Shown here one piece after another: positions 1 to 7,887 of a DNA stretch of 64,000 bases. Position numbers and translations under genes: made by a program. The stretch spans positions 1-64,000 of the forward strand of contig JAJRSJ010000027.1 in assembly GCA_024278855.1 (NCBI GenBank). The letters run 5' to 3'. Within the stretch, counting starts at the first letter, position 1, and each line of letters starts with the position of its first letter. Origin of the DNA: Alphaproteobacteria bacterium. Its GTDB lineage: Bacteria; Pseudomonadota; Alphaproteobacteria; Caulobacterales; Maricaulaceae. The notes beneath the pieces were generated by a model. It saw only the letters and a program-made list of their open reading frames with translations. It was not told where the DNA came from and searched no databases.

Positions 1-120
1 CTTGAAATCACCAAAATATTTAGTGATCGCAGCCGTCAATGTGGTCTTGCCGTGGTCAACATGACCAATGGTACCAATATTCGCATGCGGCTTATTACGC
101 TCAAATTTCTCTTTAGCCAT
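1..120 (-). CDS. tuf: Elongation factor Tu, N-terminal part (cut by window edge)
   Basis: The reverse strand encodes the first 40 residues of EF-Tu, the GTPase that delivers aminoacyl-tRNA to the ribosome. The start reads [20 protein letters not shown], and the G1 loop GHVDHGKT follows at once, so identity is certain although only the N-terminus is inside the window. A good Shine-Dalgarno (AAGGAGA) lies about 8 bases before the ATG. The gene is preceded on the same strand by tRNA-Tyr and tRNA-Gly, the common bacterial tRNA-Tyr/tRNA-Gly/tuf arrangement, so the three may share a transcript. Confidence 0.97.
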   Translation of the reverse strand, partial: MAKEKFERNKPHANIGTIGHVDHGKTTLTAAITKYFGDFK

Positions 121-219
121 CTCTAGTCTCCTTGCTTACTTTGTGCCCGATCTATTCGGGCGAAATTTATCTTCATATGGGCCTAGATAGTTTTCTATCA
201 AGACCTCGCTCGTTATATC

Positions 220-293
220 TGGAGCGGGTAGCGGGAATCGAACCCGCGTAGTCAGCTTGGAAGGCTGCTGTATTACCACTATACTATACCCGC
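220..293 (-). tRNA. tRNA-Gly (anticodon TCC)
   Basis: Read on the reverse strand this is a 74-nt tRNA beginning GCGGGTATAG and ending CCCGCTCCA, so the 3' CCA is encoded. The acceptor stem GCGGG/CCCGC pairs, the T arm contains GGTTCGATTCC, and the anticodon loop is CTTCCAA, giving anticodon TCC. It lies between tRNA-Tyr and tuf on the same strand. Confidence 0.97.
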
Positions 294-427
294 CTACGCG
301 CTTTGCGCTTCGGCGTGGCAAGCCCGCCAAGGCACAATACGTTGGTTTGTTCTTGGTGAGCAACCCCGCCGCCCGCGAGGGCGGAGGCTGGCCTGCCGAG
401 CCGAAGCTCCCTCTTGGGAGCGTAGGC

Positions 428-513
428 TGGTGGAGAGGATTGGATTCGAACCAATGTACACTTGCGTGATCAGATTTACAGTCTGACGCCTTTAACCACT
501 CGGCCACCTCTCC
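428..513 (-). tRNA. tRNA-Tyr (anticodon GTA)
   Basis: Read on the reverse strand this is an 86-nt class II tRNA with a long variable arm. It starts GGAGAGGTGG and ends CCTCTCCACCA with an encoded CCA. The anticodon loop is CTGTAAA, giving GTA. The acceptor arms GGAGAGG and CCTCTCC pair fully, and the T loop GGTTCGAATCC is canonical. About 134 bases separate it from tRNA-Gly; that spacer is hairpin-rich and holds no gene I can support. Confidence 0.97.
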
Positions 514-698
514 TAAACCGCACCAAATGCGCCTGCACGGTTAAATTACCGGCGCAAAAACTATTCTCCTTAACTCTGTTGTCACTTCACGTATTAAATC
601 TGTTTTTCCAACAAAAAACACTCTGAATATGGCAGGGCTATGCTATAGCCGAACCACACAGAGTAAAATTCACCAGAATGTAGGCGGGATGTATAGAG

Positions 699-1709
699 AT
701 GAGCAGGCAAACACGCAACAGGAATCTTGGCAAGAATCATAAAAAAACCCATAAAAAAACAGGTGGCGGCAAGCAAGGTGCAAACCCGAAGCCGGACTCT
801 GGCTGGAATCCTGACAAACAGGGGGCGCGCAGGGGCGAAAACAGGGGCGAAAACAGGGGCGAAAACAGGGGCGAAAACCGGGGCGAAAACAGGCGCGCGA
901 ACCGCACCGGCAAGCACGAAAACTGGATGTGGGGCTATCACGCCGTCAAAGCGGCGCTGGAAAACCCTAAGCGCACCCATCATAAGCTCTATATCAGCCG
1001 CAAAACGGCGGAAAGACTAGGCGAGGCCCTGCTATTGCCGCTAAAAAACAAGGTCTTTACCGCCCACCCCGGCGACATAGATGATCTCTTGCCAAGCGGC
1101 GCCGTGCATCAGGGCGCGGCGCTGTTGTCCGCCCCCCTGCCCGCCCATGATCTGGAGGATATTGCTGCATCAGCAAAAGGCCTCATTATCGTGCTTGACC
1201 AGATCACTGACCCCCACAATGTCGGGGCTATGTTTCGCCTCGCTGCTGCCTTTGGGGCGCGGGGTGTCATCATGCAAACCCGCAACGCGCCGCCGCTGGC
1301 CGGGGCCACCACCAAAGTCGCCGTCGGCACAGTCGAAACCGTGCCCCATGTGTTGGTGACCAATATCGCCAACACATTACTGGCACTGCAAAAAATGGGT
1401 TGGCGGGTGACGGGGTTGGCGGGGGAGGCCAAAATCACCCTGGAGCAAGCCTTTGTCAACGGCGCGGCGGAAGTGATCGTCATGGGCGCAGAGGGGCCGG
1501 GCCTGCGAAAACGTGTCCGGGATTGCTGCGACCAACTCGCGAAAATCCCCATGCCCGGACTTGAACAAGAACTTGAAGGAGGACTTGAACAAAATAGCCC
1601 AGACAGCGGAGCCGAGAGCTTAAATGTTTCCACCGCCGCCGGCATTGCCCTATATGAAGCGGTCCGAAATTTAGAGCCAAACCCTAGGGAGCCTCTGAAT
1701 AACTCATGA
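699..1709 (+). CDS. rlmB: 23S rRNA (guanosine-2'-O)-methyltransferase, TrmH/SpoU family
   Basis: A SPOUT-fold RNA 2'-O-ribose methyltransferase, predicted by family to modify a guanosine of 23S rRNA using S-adenosylmethionine in the cytoplasm. Residues 1-70 are a very basic tail containing five copies of an Asn-Arg-Gly-Glu unit. An L30e-like substrate domain covers about 75-150, and the catalytic domain runs from about 160 to the end. Visible SpoU motifs are DQITDPHNVGAMFRLAAAFG near 167, VMGAEGPGLRK near 263, and SLNVSTAAGIALYEA near the C-terminus. About 18 extra residues (LEQELEGGLEQN and on) are inserted just before the last motif. The final residues after EAVRNLE and the stop codon fall inside an inverted-repeat element, so the C-terminus has been rewritten by an insertion. 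It is divergent from the tRNA/tuf unit. Confidence 0.9.
   Translation: MSRQTRNRNLGKNHKKTHKKTGGGKQGANPKPDSGWNPDKQGARRGENRGENRGENRGENRGENRRANRTGKHENWMWGYHAVKAALENPKRTHHKLYISRKTAERLGEALLLPLKNKVFTAHPGDIDDLLPSGAVHQGAALLSAPLPAHDLEDIAASAKGLIIVLDQITDPHNVGAMFRLAAAFGARGVIMQTRNAPPLAGATTKVAVGTVETVPHVLVTNIANTLLALQKMGWRVTGLAGEAKITLEQAFVNGAAEVIVMGAEGPGLRKRVRDCCDQLAKIPMPGLEQELEGGLEQNSPDSGAESLNVSTAAGIALYEAVRNLEPNPREPLNNS
831..890 (+). repeat. Five 12-bp tandem repeats inside rlmB
   Basis: The unit AGGGGCGAAAAC occurs at 831, 843, 855 and 867, with a fifth copy at 879 differing in its first base. It is in frame with rlmB and encodes repeated Arg-Gly-Glu-Asn. The near identity of the units suggests recent expansion by slippage. 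The complementary strand is also open here and gives an artefactual Ala-Pro-Val-Phe repeat. Confidence 0.95.
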
Positions 1710-1847
1710 GCTGTTTTTCCCTGGCTGAAAAATCCAGCTTTTTGCGTGAAAATATCGACAATAACCTGGCTATTCTCTCAATTTTCAAACAAAAATCTGA
1801 AATTTTCATCTCAGGGAAAATTCAACCCGAGTTATTCAGAGACTCCC
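1687..1847. mobile_element. MITE-like inverted-repeat element at the 3' end of rlmB
   Basis: The ends are GGGAGCCTCTGAATAACTC (1687-1705) and GAGTTATTCAGAGACTCCC (1829-1847), inverted repeats matching at 18 of 19 positions. Similarity continues inward: TTTTCCCTG occurs near the left end, with its complement CAGGGAAAA near the right. The flanks are CTAG on the left and CTAA on the right, compatible with a TA or near-CTAR target. The 161-bp body has no open frame for a transposase, so it would depend on a transposase elsewhere. The left end supplies the last codons and the stop of rlmB. I saw no second copy in the window. Confidence 0.7.
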
Positions 1848-1988
1848 TAATTAATCAACACATATAAGATTGCCATATGAGGGAGCCAGACCAGAGAACC
1901 ACATGAGGGAGTCAAATGAGCCATACCCCCGCCCGACATCGTGTTCCCTTTATGTTGCAATCCCCGCCAAACCCATTATCTTAGCCCC

Positions 1989-4160
1989 ATGACCAAACCA
2001 TCTGAAATGCGGGAAGCACCTGCTACGTTTGCGGTTTTGCAGGAAAAGTGGGTGCCGCATAGGCCTTCGCGGCCTGCGAAGATGGACGGGGGGCGCGCAT
2101 TTCGCTTGGTGTCGCCGTTTTCGCCCAAGGGCGATCAGCCCCAAGCTATTGCGGAATTGTGTGCCGGGCTTGAGGCCGGGGAGCGCGAGCAGGTTTTGCT
2201 CGGCGTGACGGGTTCTGGCAAGACATATACCATGGCCAAGGTGATCGAGCAGACCCAGCGTCCGGCCTTGATTATGGCCCATAACAAAACCCTAGCGGCG
2301 CAGCTCTACGGCGAGTTTAAATCCTTCTTCCCGGACAATGCGGTTGAGTATTTTGTGTCCTATTATGATTATTATCAGCCCGAAGCCTATGTGCCGCGCA
2401 CCGATACATTCATCGAAAAAGACAGCAGCGTCAATGAGCAAATCGACCGGATGCGCCACGCCGCCACAAGGGCTTTGTTGGAGCGGGACGATGTGATTAT
2501 TGTCGCCTCGGTGTCGTGTATTTACGGCATTGGCTCGGTGGAAACCTATACGGAAATGACCACGGATGTGCGGGTCGGCGACGGGATCGATCCGCGCCAA
2601 TTGATGGCCGACATGGTGGCTATGCAATACACCCGCAACGATATAGCTTTTGCGCGGGGCACATTTCGGGTGCGCGGGGATACTCTAGAAATATTCCCGG
2701 CCCATTTTGATGACCAAGCTTGGCGGATAGATTTTTTCGGCGACGAGATCGACAGCATCACCGAATTTGATCCGCTGACCGGAAAGACCCAGGGTAAATT
2801 GGAGCATGTGCGCATCTATGCCAATTCCCATTATGTCACCCCGCGCCCGACCCTGCAAAGCGCTGCCAAGCACATCAAAGTCGAGCTTGACCAGCGGCTT
2901 AAATATTTCGATGCCGAGGGTAAATTACTGGAAGCCCAGAGGCTTTCGGAGCGCACCGGGTTTGATTTGGAAATGATAGCCGCCGCCGGGCATTGCAACG
3001 GTATCGAGAATTATTCGCGCTATCTTACGGGCCGTAATCCCGGCGAGCCGCCGCCGACCTTGTTTGAATATCTGCCGGATGATTGTCTGTTATTCATGGA
3101 CGAAAGCCATGTCAGCGTGTCGCAAATTGGCGGCATGTCCAAGGGCGATATGAGCCGCAAATCCACACTGGCGGAGTTTGGCTTTCGCCTGCCGTCCTGT
3201 ATTGATAACCGCCCCTTACGCCACGAAGAATGGAACGCCATGCGCCCGCAATCCGTGTTCGTCTCGGCGACGCCGGGGACATGGGAGATGGAACAAACCG
3301 GCGGTGTGTTTGTAGAGCAAGTCATCCGCCCCACAGGCCTGGTTGACCCGCCGGTCGAAGTACGACCAATCTACGGTAAAAATGGCGCCAAGGACGGGGC
3401 TTCGCAAGTGGACGATGTTATCGACGAGGTACGAAAAACCACCGCGAAAGGTTTTCGCTCTCTGGTCACCACCTTGACCAAAAAAATGTCGGAAGACCTC
3501 ACCGAATACATGCACGACCAAGGCATCAAGGTGCGCTATATGCACTCAGACATAGATACTTTGGAGCGCATTGATATTATCCGGGATCTCAGGCTCGGGG
3601 TGTTTGATGTGCTGATCGGGATTAACCTGTTGCGCGAAGGTCTCGACATTCCCGAATGTGCCTTTGTTGGTATTTTAGACGCCGATAAAGAGGGTTTCCT
3701 GCGCTCCGAGACCTCCATGATCCAGACCATAGGCCGCGCTGCCCGTAACGCCGAAGCCAAGGTCATTCTCTACGCCGATAAAATCACCGGCTCCATGCAG
3801 CGCGCCATGGTCGAGACAGATAGACGCCGCAAAATTCAGGAAGCCCATAACGAGAAACACGGCATCACCCCGACATCCGTCTCCCACACCGTCGCCGATG
3901 TGGTCGGCGACACTAGGGCCGCCGATCAAATTAAAGACGAAGCGGCGAGATATACCCCGTCCGGGCAGCTCAAGAAAATCTACGAGGTCGCGGAAAGTAG
4001 CGCAGAGTTCACCTACGACGGCGAAACCCCGGTCGGCGGCAATTTAACCGCAATACTGGCCGAGTTGGAAAAACAAATGTTCACAGCAGCGGAGAATTTA
4101 GAGTTTGAGGAAGCGGCACGGTTGAGGGACGAAATGGCGCGGTTGCGGGGGGAGAGGTGA
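1989..4160 (+). CDS. uvrB: Excinuclease ABC subunit UvrB
   Basis: UvrB is the damage-verifying helicase-like subunit of nucleotide excision repair; it receives DNA from UvrA and recruits UvrC. From ATG 1989 the protein has 723 residues, normal for the family. An upstream in-frame ATG at 1941 would add 16 residues of non-UvrB character and is not preferred. Walker A is GVTGSGKT near residue 72, and the beta-hairpin signature [12 protein letters not shown] is near 125. The Walker B box DESH is near 370, and the helicase motif VI region QTIGRAARN is near 580. A C-terminal UVR coiled-coil domain ([16 protein letters not shown]) binds UvrC and UvrA. Its stop overlaps the start of the next gene. 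Confidence 0.98.
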   Translation: MTKPSEMREAPATFAVLQEKWVPHRPSRPAKMDGGRAFRLVSPFSPKGDQPQAIAELCAGLEAGEREQVLLGVTGSGKTYTMAKVIEQTQRPALIMAHNKTLAAQLYGEFKSFFPDNAVEYFVSYYDYYQPEAYVPRTDTFIEKDSSVNEQIDRMRHAATRALLERDDVIIVASVSCIYGIGSVETYTEMTTDVRVGDGIDPRQLMADMVAMQYTRNDIAFARGTFRVRGDTLEIFPAHFDDQAWRIDFFGDEIDSITEFDPLTGKTQGKLEHVRIYANSHYVTPRPTLQSAAKHIKVELDQRLKYFDAEGKLLEAQRLSERTGFDLEMIAAAGHCNGIENYSRYLTGRNPGEPPPTLFEYLPDDCLLFMDESHVSVSQIGGMSKGDMSRKSTLAEFGFRLPSCIDNRPLRHEEWNAMRPQSVFVSATPGTWEMEQTGGVFVEQVIRPTGLVDPPVEVRPIYGKNGAKDGASQVDDVIDEVRKTTAKGFRSLVTTLTKKMSEDLTEYMHDQGIKVRYMHSDIDTLERIDIIRDLRLGVFDVLIGINLLREGLDIPECAFVGILDADKEGFLRSETSMIQTIGRAARNAEAKVILYADKITGSMQRAMVETDRRRKIQEAHNEKHGITPTSVSHTVADVVGDTRAADQIKDEAARYTPSGQLKKIYEVAESSAEFTYDGETPVGGNLTAILAELEKQMFTAAENLEFEEAARLRDEMARLRGER

Positions 4161-4714
4161 TGGAAGCCGATCTCCAAATTAAATGTACAAATTGCAATCA
4201 TCCTGCAGATTTCTTTTTTGCCTCAATAATCAATGTTAAGAAAAAGGACGCCAACTATTTCTCCAAATCGAAGCACTTTGTTTTAAAAAAAGACAAAGGG
4301 TGGAGTTCATGGAAAACATATTACTATGTTTGGTATTATCCAATGCTCTCTCCACGCCTAGAGAATATCTCAGACTTTCCAGACGAATATAAAACTGGGC
4401 ATAGGAAAGGAGGGTTTAGTTATTATGATTATCAGGGTCAAGTATTGTATGGAAGCGAAGGCGTTTTGGTATGCTCCTTTTGCAAAACGCTAGAAAAGCA
4501 TAAATTAGATTGGCCACGCGATGCATATTTTCAACTGGAGTATAAAGGAAAAACTTTATGGGCATATGATCGGTCTTATGCGCTAAAACTCTTGGCTTAT
4601 ATTAGGTCTGACGGGCGGAAGAAACGAGTTGTTTCAACGACTGGGCACGTGACGCAAGATTATTTTTTAAGAAAAATTCCAGGACATTTTCAGGCAAAAA
4701 AAGCGCGTGATTAA
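4160..4714 (+). CDS. Unknown protein with two CxxC zinc-ribbon knuckles
   Basis: I do not recognise this 184-residue protein. It has CTNC near the N-terminus and CSFC near residue 105, which together could bind one zinc ion. It is rich in Tyr, Trp and Lys and has no signal peptide or membrane segment. The ATG at 4160 overlaps the uvrB TGA by one base, suggesting coupled translation; a GTG immediately upstream (4157) is the alternative start. The coding sequence is visibly richer in A and T than uvrB and the genes around it, and codons such as AAA, TTT and TAT dominate. This hints at recent acquisition. It could be a small defence or prophage-derived factor, but nothing in the sequence proves that. 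Confidence 0.75.
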   Translation: MEADLQIKCTNCNHPADFFFASIINVKKKDANYFSKSKHFVLKKDKGWSSWKTYYYVWYYPMLSPRLENISDFPDEYKTGHRKGGFSYYDYQGQVLYGSEGVLVCSFCKTLEKHKLDWPRDAYFQLEYKGKTLWAYDRSYALKLLAYIRSDGRKKRVVSTTGHVTQDYFLRKIPGHFQAKKARD

Positions 4715-4781
4715 ATTGTCAAAAAACTGAACAAGCTTTTAAACTTGTAGGCAAATTCAAATGAGGATTTTGGTTTGTTAA

Positions 4782-4842
4782 CACCCCTGCGGATGCAGGT
4801 ATCCTTCTCCGGCTCACAGATAGACCCCTGCATCCGCAGGGG
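4782..4842. repeat. REP-like palindromic element, copy A
   Basis: Two perfect 17-bp inverted arms, ACCCCTGCGGATGCAGG (4782-4798) and CCTGCATCCGCAGGGGT (4826-4842), flank 27 bp that includes AGATAG. A related element in opposite orientation lies at 26268-26346 and shares GGGGTCTATCT next to one arm. It sits in the 208-bp gap between the zinc-ribbon gene and the IalB-like gene, and both neighbours end towards it. It may therefore act as a transcript-end hairpin for both. No other gene is visible in the gap. Confidence 0.85.
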
Positions 4843-4922
4843 TGAGCGGAGGTGAGATATGCGTACACGGATTATATGCGCCGCACCTCCAGTTTTATCC
4901 CGTGATTGCCTAAATAAATCCC

Positions 4923-5401
4923 CTAGCCGCAAACCTTGCGCACCTTGCCGAGGGCCGCCGTTATACCGCGTAAGGAAAACTCATAGGAGATTTGCGTACC
5001 TCTGGCCGACACCGCATCGACGCGCATGGAGGCACCCCCCGCATGGAGCGCACCAGTTTTTTCTCGTCGGCATCATTTTCCACAAAAGCTTCATTTTTAT
5101 CAGCAAACATGGGGATTTTAGCGCGGCCAATCCGGGCGGACGGCGGAATTTGTGCTTTGAGCATATAGCCGGTGATCAGGCTTGGTTGCTCTTTGGCCGC
5201 GCCGCTTTTCCAGTTCGCCACCATGAAATATATATCGCCGTGATCAACCGTGGACGGGGTTTTGGATTTAGGCTTGGCCAAGGCAAAACAGATTTTATCG
5301 CCGCCGTCAGTTTTGGAATGCACGGTCCAATCAGAAAACACACCTTCCAATTTGGCATTGGCGGTTGTGGCAGGCGCGAGCAGGCCTAGAGCCGAAATCA
5401 T
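4923..5401 (-). CDS. Invasion-associated locus B (IalB) family protein, frameshifted
   Basis: The reverse strand encodes a secreted protein of the IalB type, found in the periplasm or outer envelope of many alphaproteobacteria. ATG 5401 begins a hydrophobic stretch ending ATTANA, a plausible signal peptidase site, followed by the family-like VFSDWTVHS and KICFALAKP segments and by SLITGYMLK. After LVRSM the frame breaks in a run of six C (5035-5040 on the plus strand). Adding one base restores MRGGASMRVDAVSARGT and then SYEFSLRGITAALGKV up to a stop at 4923-4925, which is how this family normally ends. The 5' side abuts an inverted-repeat element (5417-5580); the frame stays open through it to 5587, so the original start and charged n-region may have been lost. 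Either a pseudogene or a gene with a sequencing error. Confidence 0.75.
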
Positions 5402-5416
5402 CAAAACGGATTTAAG

Positions 5417-5580
5417 TATACTCAGGATACTCGGAAACCCGAAAATTTGTCGGGAGATATTTTTTCGGCTGGCAAGGCGCGTTCTGCGCGGCAATGCCTT
5501 AGAATTGTTAGCAGGACGCAACGAAGTCAGGCGGAAAAATAGCCCCGAGAAAATTCGGGTATTCGGGTATCCTGAGTATA
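5417..5580. mobile_element. MITE-like inverted-repeat element, copy 1
   Basis: A 164-bp element with perfect 14-bp terminal inverted repeats, TATACTCAGGATAC (5417-5430) and GTATCCTGAGTATA (5567-5580). Internal AT-rich and CCCGAA/TTCGGG pairings extend the fold. A nearly identical second copy lies at 54441-54612 in the same orientation. One reverse frame is open through the whole element and joins the IalB-like reading frame, so the element could be translated as an N-terminal extension. No transposase is encoded. Confidence 0.88.
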
Positions 5581-5658
5581 TGCGCATGTTTTGTCCTATA
5601 CAAATTTCTTCTATCAGAAACTCTTAGCGTTAAGACCCGGTTAAGACCAGTGGGTTTT

Positions 5659-6183
5659 TCAGTTATCCCGCGCCCGCAACGCCCGCCATTTCTCCATGGC
5701 TGCCAAATCCGGGCCGCCGGGCCTTGGTGGTCTGTCGGGATAGCCGCCCAGACATAGCGTGCGGTCATAGAGGGTGAGCGCGGCGGCCAGGCTAACATTG
5801 ATACAGAATTTTGTCGGGATTTTGACAATATGGCTGCACAATGCCTGCATGTCCGGCGATAGCGAGCCTTGCTCCGGCCCCAACACATAGGCGGCGGCGC
5901 GGGGATGGCGAAAGCTTGGCAATTCGACTGCCCGGTCACACAACTCCACCCCGACCAATTCACAGCCCTTGGGCAAGCGCATATCGCCTATATTGTCCCA
6001 CTGATAATGGGGCATGTGTTTGTGGGTTCGCGATGTGTCGGTGGCATCTATTTTGAGGGCTTTATGATGGGCGTCCACCGTATAGACAAAACTGGCCCCA
6101 AAAGCGTGGGCCGTGCGCATCACCGCCCCCAGATTAGCCGCCTTGGAAATCCCCTGCACACCAATGCCGAAATAGCCGCGCAA
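5659..6183 (-). CDS. TrmH/SpoU-family RNA methyltransferase
   Basis: A compact SPOUT methyltransferase of 174 residues that lacks the N-terminal substrate domain of RlmB-type enzymes. Motif 1 is KAANLGAVMRTAHAFGA near residue 14, motif 2 is YVLGPEQGSLSP near 99, and motif 3 is IPTKFCINVSLAAALTLYDR near 122. These form the SAM-binding knot, and the conserved Arg of motif 1 is present. The target (tRNA or rRNA ribose) cannot be told from sequence. It starts immediately next to the end of the MFS gene (6184) on the same strand, so both are probably one transcript with the MFS gene first. Confidence 0.88.
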   Translation of the reverse strand: MRGYFGIGVQGISKAANLGAVMRTAHAFGASFVYTVDAHHKALKIDATDTSRTHKHMPHYQWDNIGDMRLPKGCELVGVELCDRAVELPSFRHPRAAAYVLGPEQGSLSPDMQALCSHIVKIPTKFCINVSLAAALTLYDRTLCLGGYPDRPPRPGGPDLAAMEKWRALRARDN

Positions 6184-7509
6184 TTATATGGCTTCTTGTT
6201 TGGTCGGGTGAAACGTACGCCAGACCGAATAAGCCGCAACAAATAAGCTTACGATGATAATAATTAGAAACGGTGATTTCGGCGGCAAGGACAGTGCGGC
6301 CATCCCGATCAGGGCGAATGTTACAACATTAACAAACAAATTCAACAACACGGCCCCCGCCGACATCAGGCGCGCACGAACGGCGGGGTCAGCTCTACGC
6401 TGGGCCATGGCTTGGAGCGGTACAACAAACAACCCGTTAAAAATTGAGGCCATGGTAATATCAAAAACCATCCGCTTTGAACCCTCAGCCGCGAAAAATG
6501 TCGCCAAGCCTGCACGGGGATCATGCGGGCCGACGACTGAGTGCGACGGTGCATTAAAATACAAGTCCGTAACAAATACGATCACGCCGCAAATACCCAG
6601 CGCAGATAAACCAACGGATTCTTTACCCCATCTATCTCCACTTTCCAACACGCTACACAACAGCGAACCAATCAAAATACCCAGGGTCGTGAACACCAAA
6701 ATGACGATCAAAACATTTCTGTCATAACCCATAATATTAGCCACATAGTCCGGCAAGGTCGTAATAATCATGGTCGACAAGCCGTAAAACCAGGCAATCC
6801 CCAACATGGGCCGCAAAACATGAGGCGAACCGATTGCATTACGCAGGACATTTATGGTTGCCGTCACCGGTTCAAAATTTATCTTTAGCTCTGGTTTTGG
6901 CGCAGGTGCGGGCGGAACAAACTCCGATGCCCCCCAACCGATCAAAGCAAATACCAGCAGGATAACGGCGACGATACGCGGCCCGCCCTCCATACCCACT
7001 AAAAACAAACCACCGACCATACCGACCAATATAAATACAAACACAAATCCGTTGAGAATTGAATTGCCGGTTATCAGCTCATCACTCTTAAGCCATTGCG
7101 GCAATACGGCGTTCTTCGTCGGCGAGAAAAACGCCGACTGGGCGCCCATAAGGAACAGGGCAAAGGCCAAAATCCAAATATTTACAAACCAAAAACCAAG
7201 GGCAGCAATCACCATAATGCCGATTTCGCAGCGCTTGATGGTTTTTAAAATAACACCCCGGTCAACCTTATCGGCAATTTGCCCGGCAACGGCGCAAACC
7301 AGCAAAAACGGCCCGGTAAAAATAAAAGCCGCTACAGGCACCCGGATACCGGACGGCAAGCCCGATAAAAACACAACCCCGCCAAATGTGATCAGGCCAA
7401 TAAGCGCATTTTTTAAAACATTGTCGTTAAAAGTTCCGGTTTGTAGCAAAACGAACAAAGGCCAGAACCGACGTTGCGTCATCAACGCCCCTGCTTGTTT
7501 GGCGCTCAT
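6184..7509 (-). CDS. MFS transporter of the LplT (lysophospholipid) type
   Basis: A 441-residue integral membrane protein with about twelve hydrophobic segments. The N-terminal QTGTFNDNVLKNALIGLITF resembles the start of LplT and of the transporter half of Aas-type fusions, which flip lysophospholipids across the inner membrane. The usual acyltransferase and acyl-ACP synthetase domains are not fused here. I choose ATG 7509: residues upstream of it in the same frame are hydrophilic and unlike the family, and the ATG overlaps the stop of a 44-codon upstream frame (ATGA). The substrate is inferred from family resemblance only. Confidence 0.8.
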   Translation of the reverse strand: MSAKQAGALMTQRRFWPLFVLLQTGTFNDNVLKNALIGLITFGGVVFLSGLPSGIRVPVAAFIFTGPFLLVCAVAGQIADKVDRGVILKTIKRCEIGIMVIAALGFWFVNIWILAFALFLMGAQSAFFSPTKNAVLPQWLKSDELITGNSILNGFVFVFILVGMVGGLFLVGMEGGPRIVAVILLVFALIGWGASEFVPPAPAPKPELKINFEPVTATINVLRNAIGSPHVLRPMLGIAWFYGLSTMIITTLPDYVANIMGYDRNVLIVILVFTTLGILIGSLLCSVLESGDRWGKESVGLSALGICGVIVFVTDLYFNAPSHSVVGPHDPRAGLATFFAAEGSKRMVFDITMASIFNGLFVVPLQAMAQRRADPAVRARLMSAGAVLLNLFVNVVTFALIGMAALSLPPKSPFLIIIIVSLFVAAYSVWRTFHPTKQEAI

Positions 7510-7640
7510 GGCTTGGCTCCGTCTTGCTTCATAATCGTGCCGTTCGCCAAATCCGTATTCGAATGTTTGGGCGCGCCGGGATTGTCGAAATCCAGTAACG
7601 CAGGCGAGCGTGTCTCTATGACCGTTTCCAGTTTTCCCAT
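7506..7640 (-). CDS. Candidate 44-residue small protein upstream of the MFS gene
   Basis: The reverse strand has an ATG at 7640 preceded by GGGGAAGGA at good spacing. It opens a 44-codon frame, MGKLETVIETRSPALLDFDN and onward, whose TGA overlaps the MFS start as ATGA. The peptide is hydrophilic and acidic with no known motif. The ribosome-binding site and the coupled overlap argue for a real leader or small protein. The short length and absence of homology knowledge argue caution. Confidence 0.45.
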   Translation of the reverse strand: MGKLETVIETRSPALLDFDNPGAPKHSNTDLANGTIMKQDGAKP

Positions 7641-7887
7641 GAATTCGTCCTTCCCCATTCCCGGCTCTCATGGCCCGGCTCTATCGACCTTAGAAATTCC
7701 CCGGCTCTATTCCGCAAGAATTTCACTGTGGCGGGGCCGGGATGTTTTGTCCAGACGTTTTACTTCCAGTGCTGACCCAAATTGGGCGCCGTAGGCACTA
7801 CCGGGCACTTGAAACCCTTATTCACGAAATACACACCCTTGCGGTACCTTCGCTGCTCGCCAAGTGTGTGCGTTTCACCTAGTCTGC

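Noticed and set aside
136-507. Long open frames over the two tRNA genes on both strands
   Set aside because: They cross tRNA-Gly and tRNA-Tyr completely, have no plausible ribosome-binding site and no protein-like composition.
594-983. Reverse-strand frame with repeated Ala-Pro-Val-Phe
   Set aside because: It is the shadow of the 12-bp repeat in rlmB; codon use and the repeated peptide are by-products.
7641-7887. Open reverse frames between the PilZ gene and the small ORF
   Set aside because: Two short frames with protein-like composition lack a start codon or ribosome-binding site, so I do not call a gene; the 247 bp may contain a 3' untranslated region or promoter.
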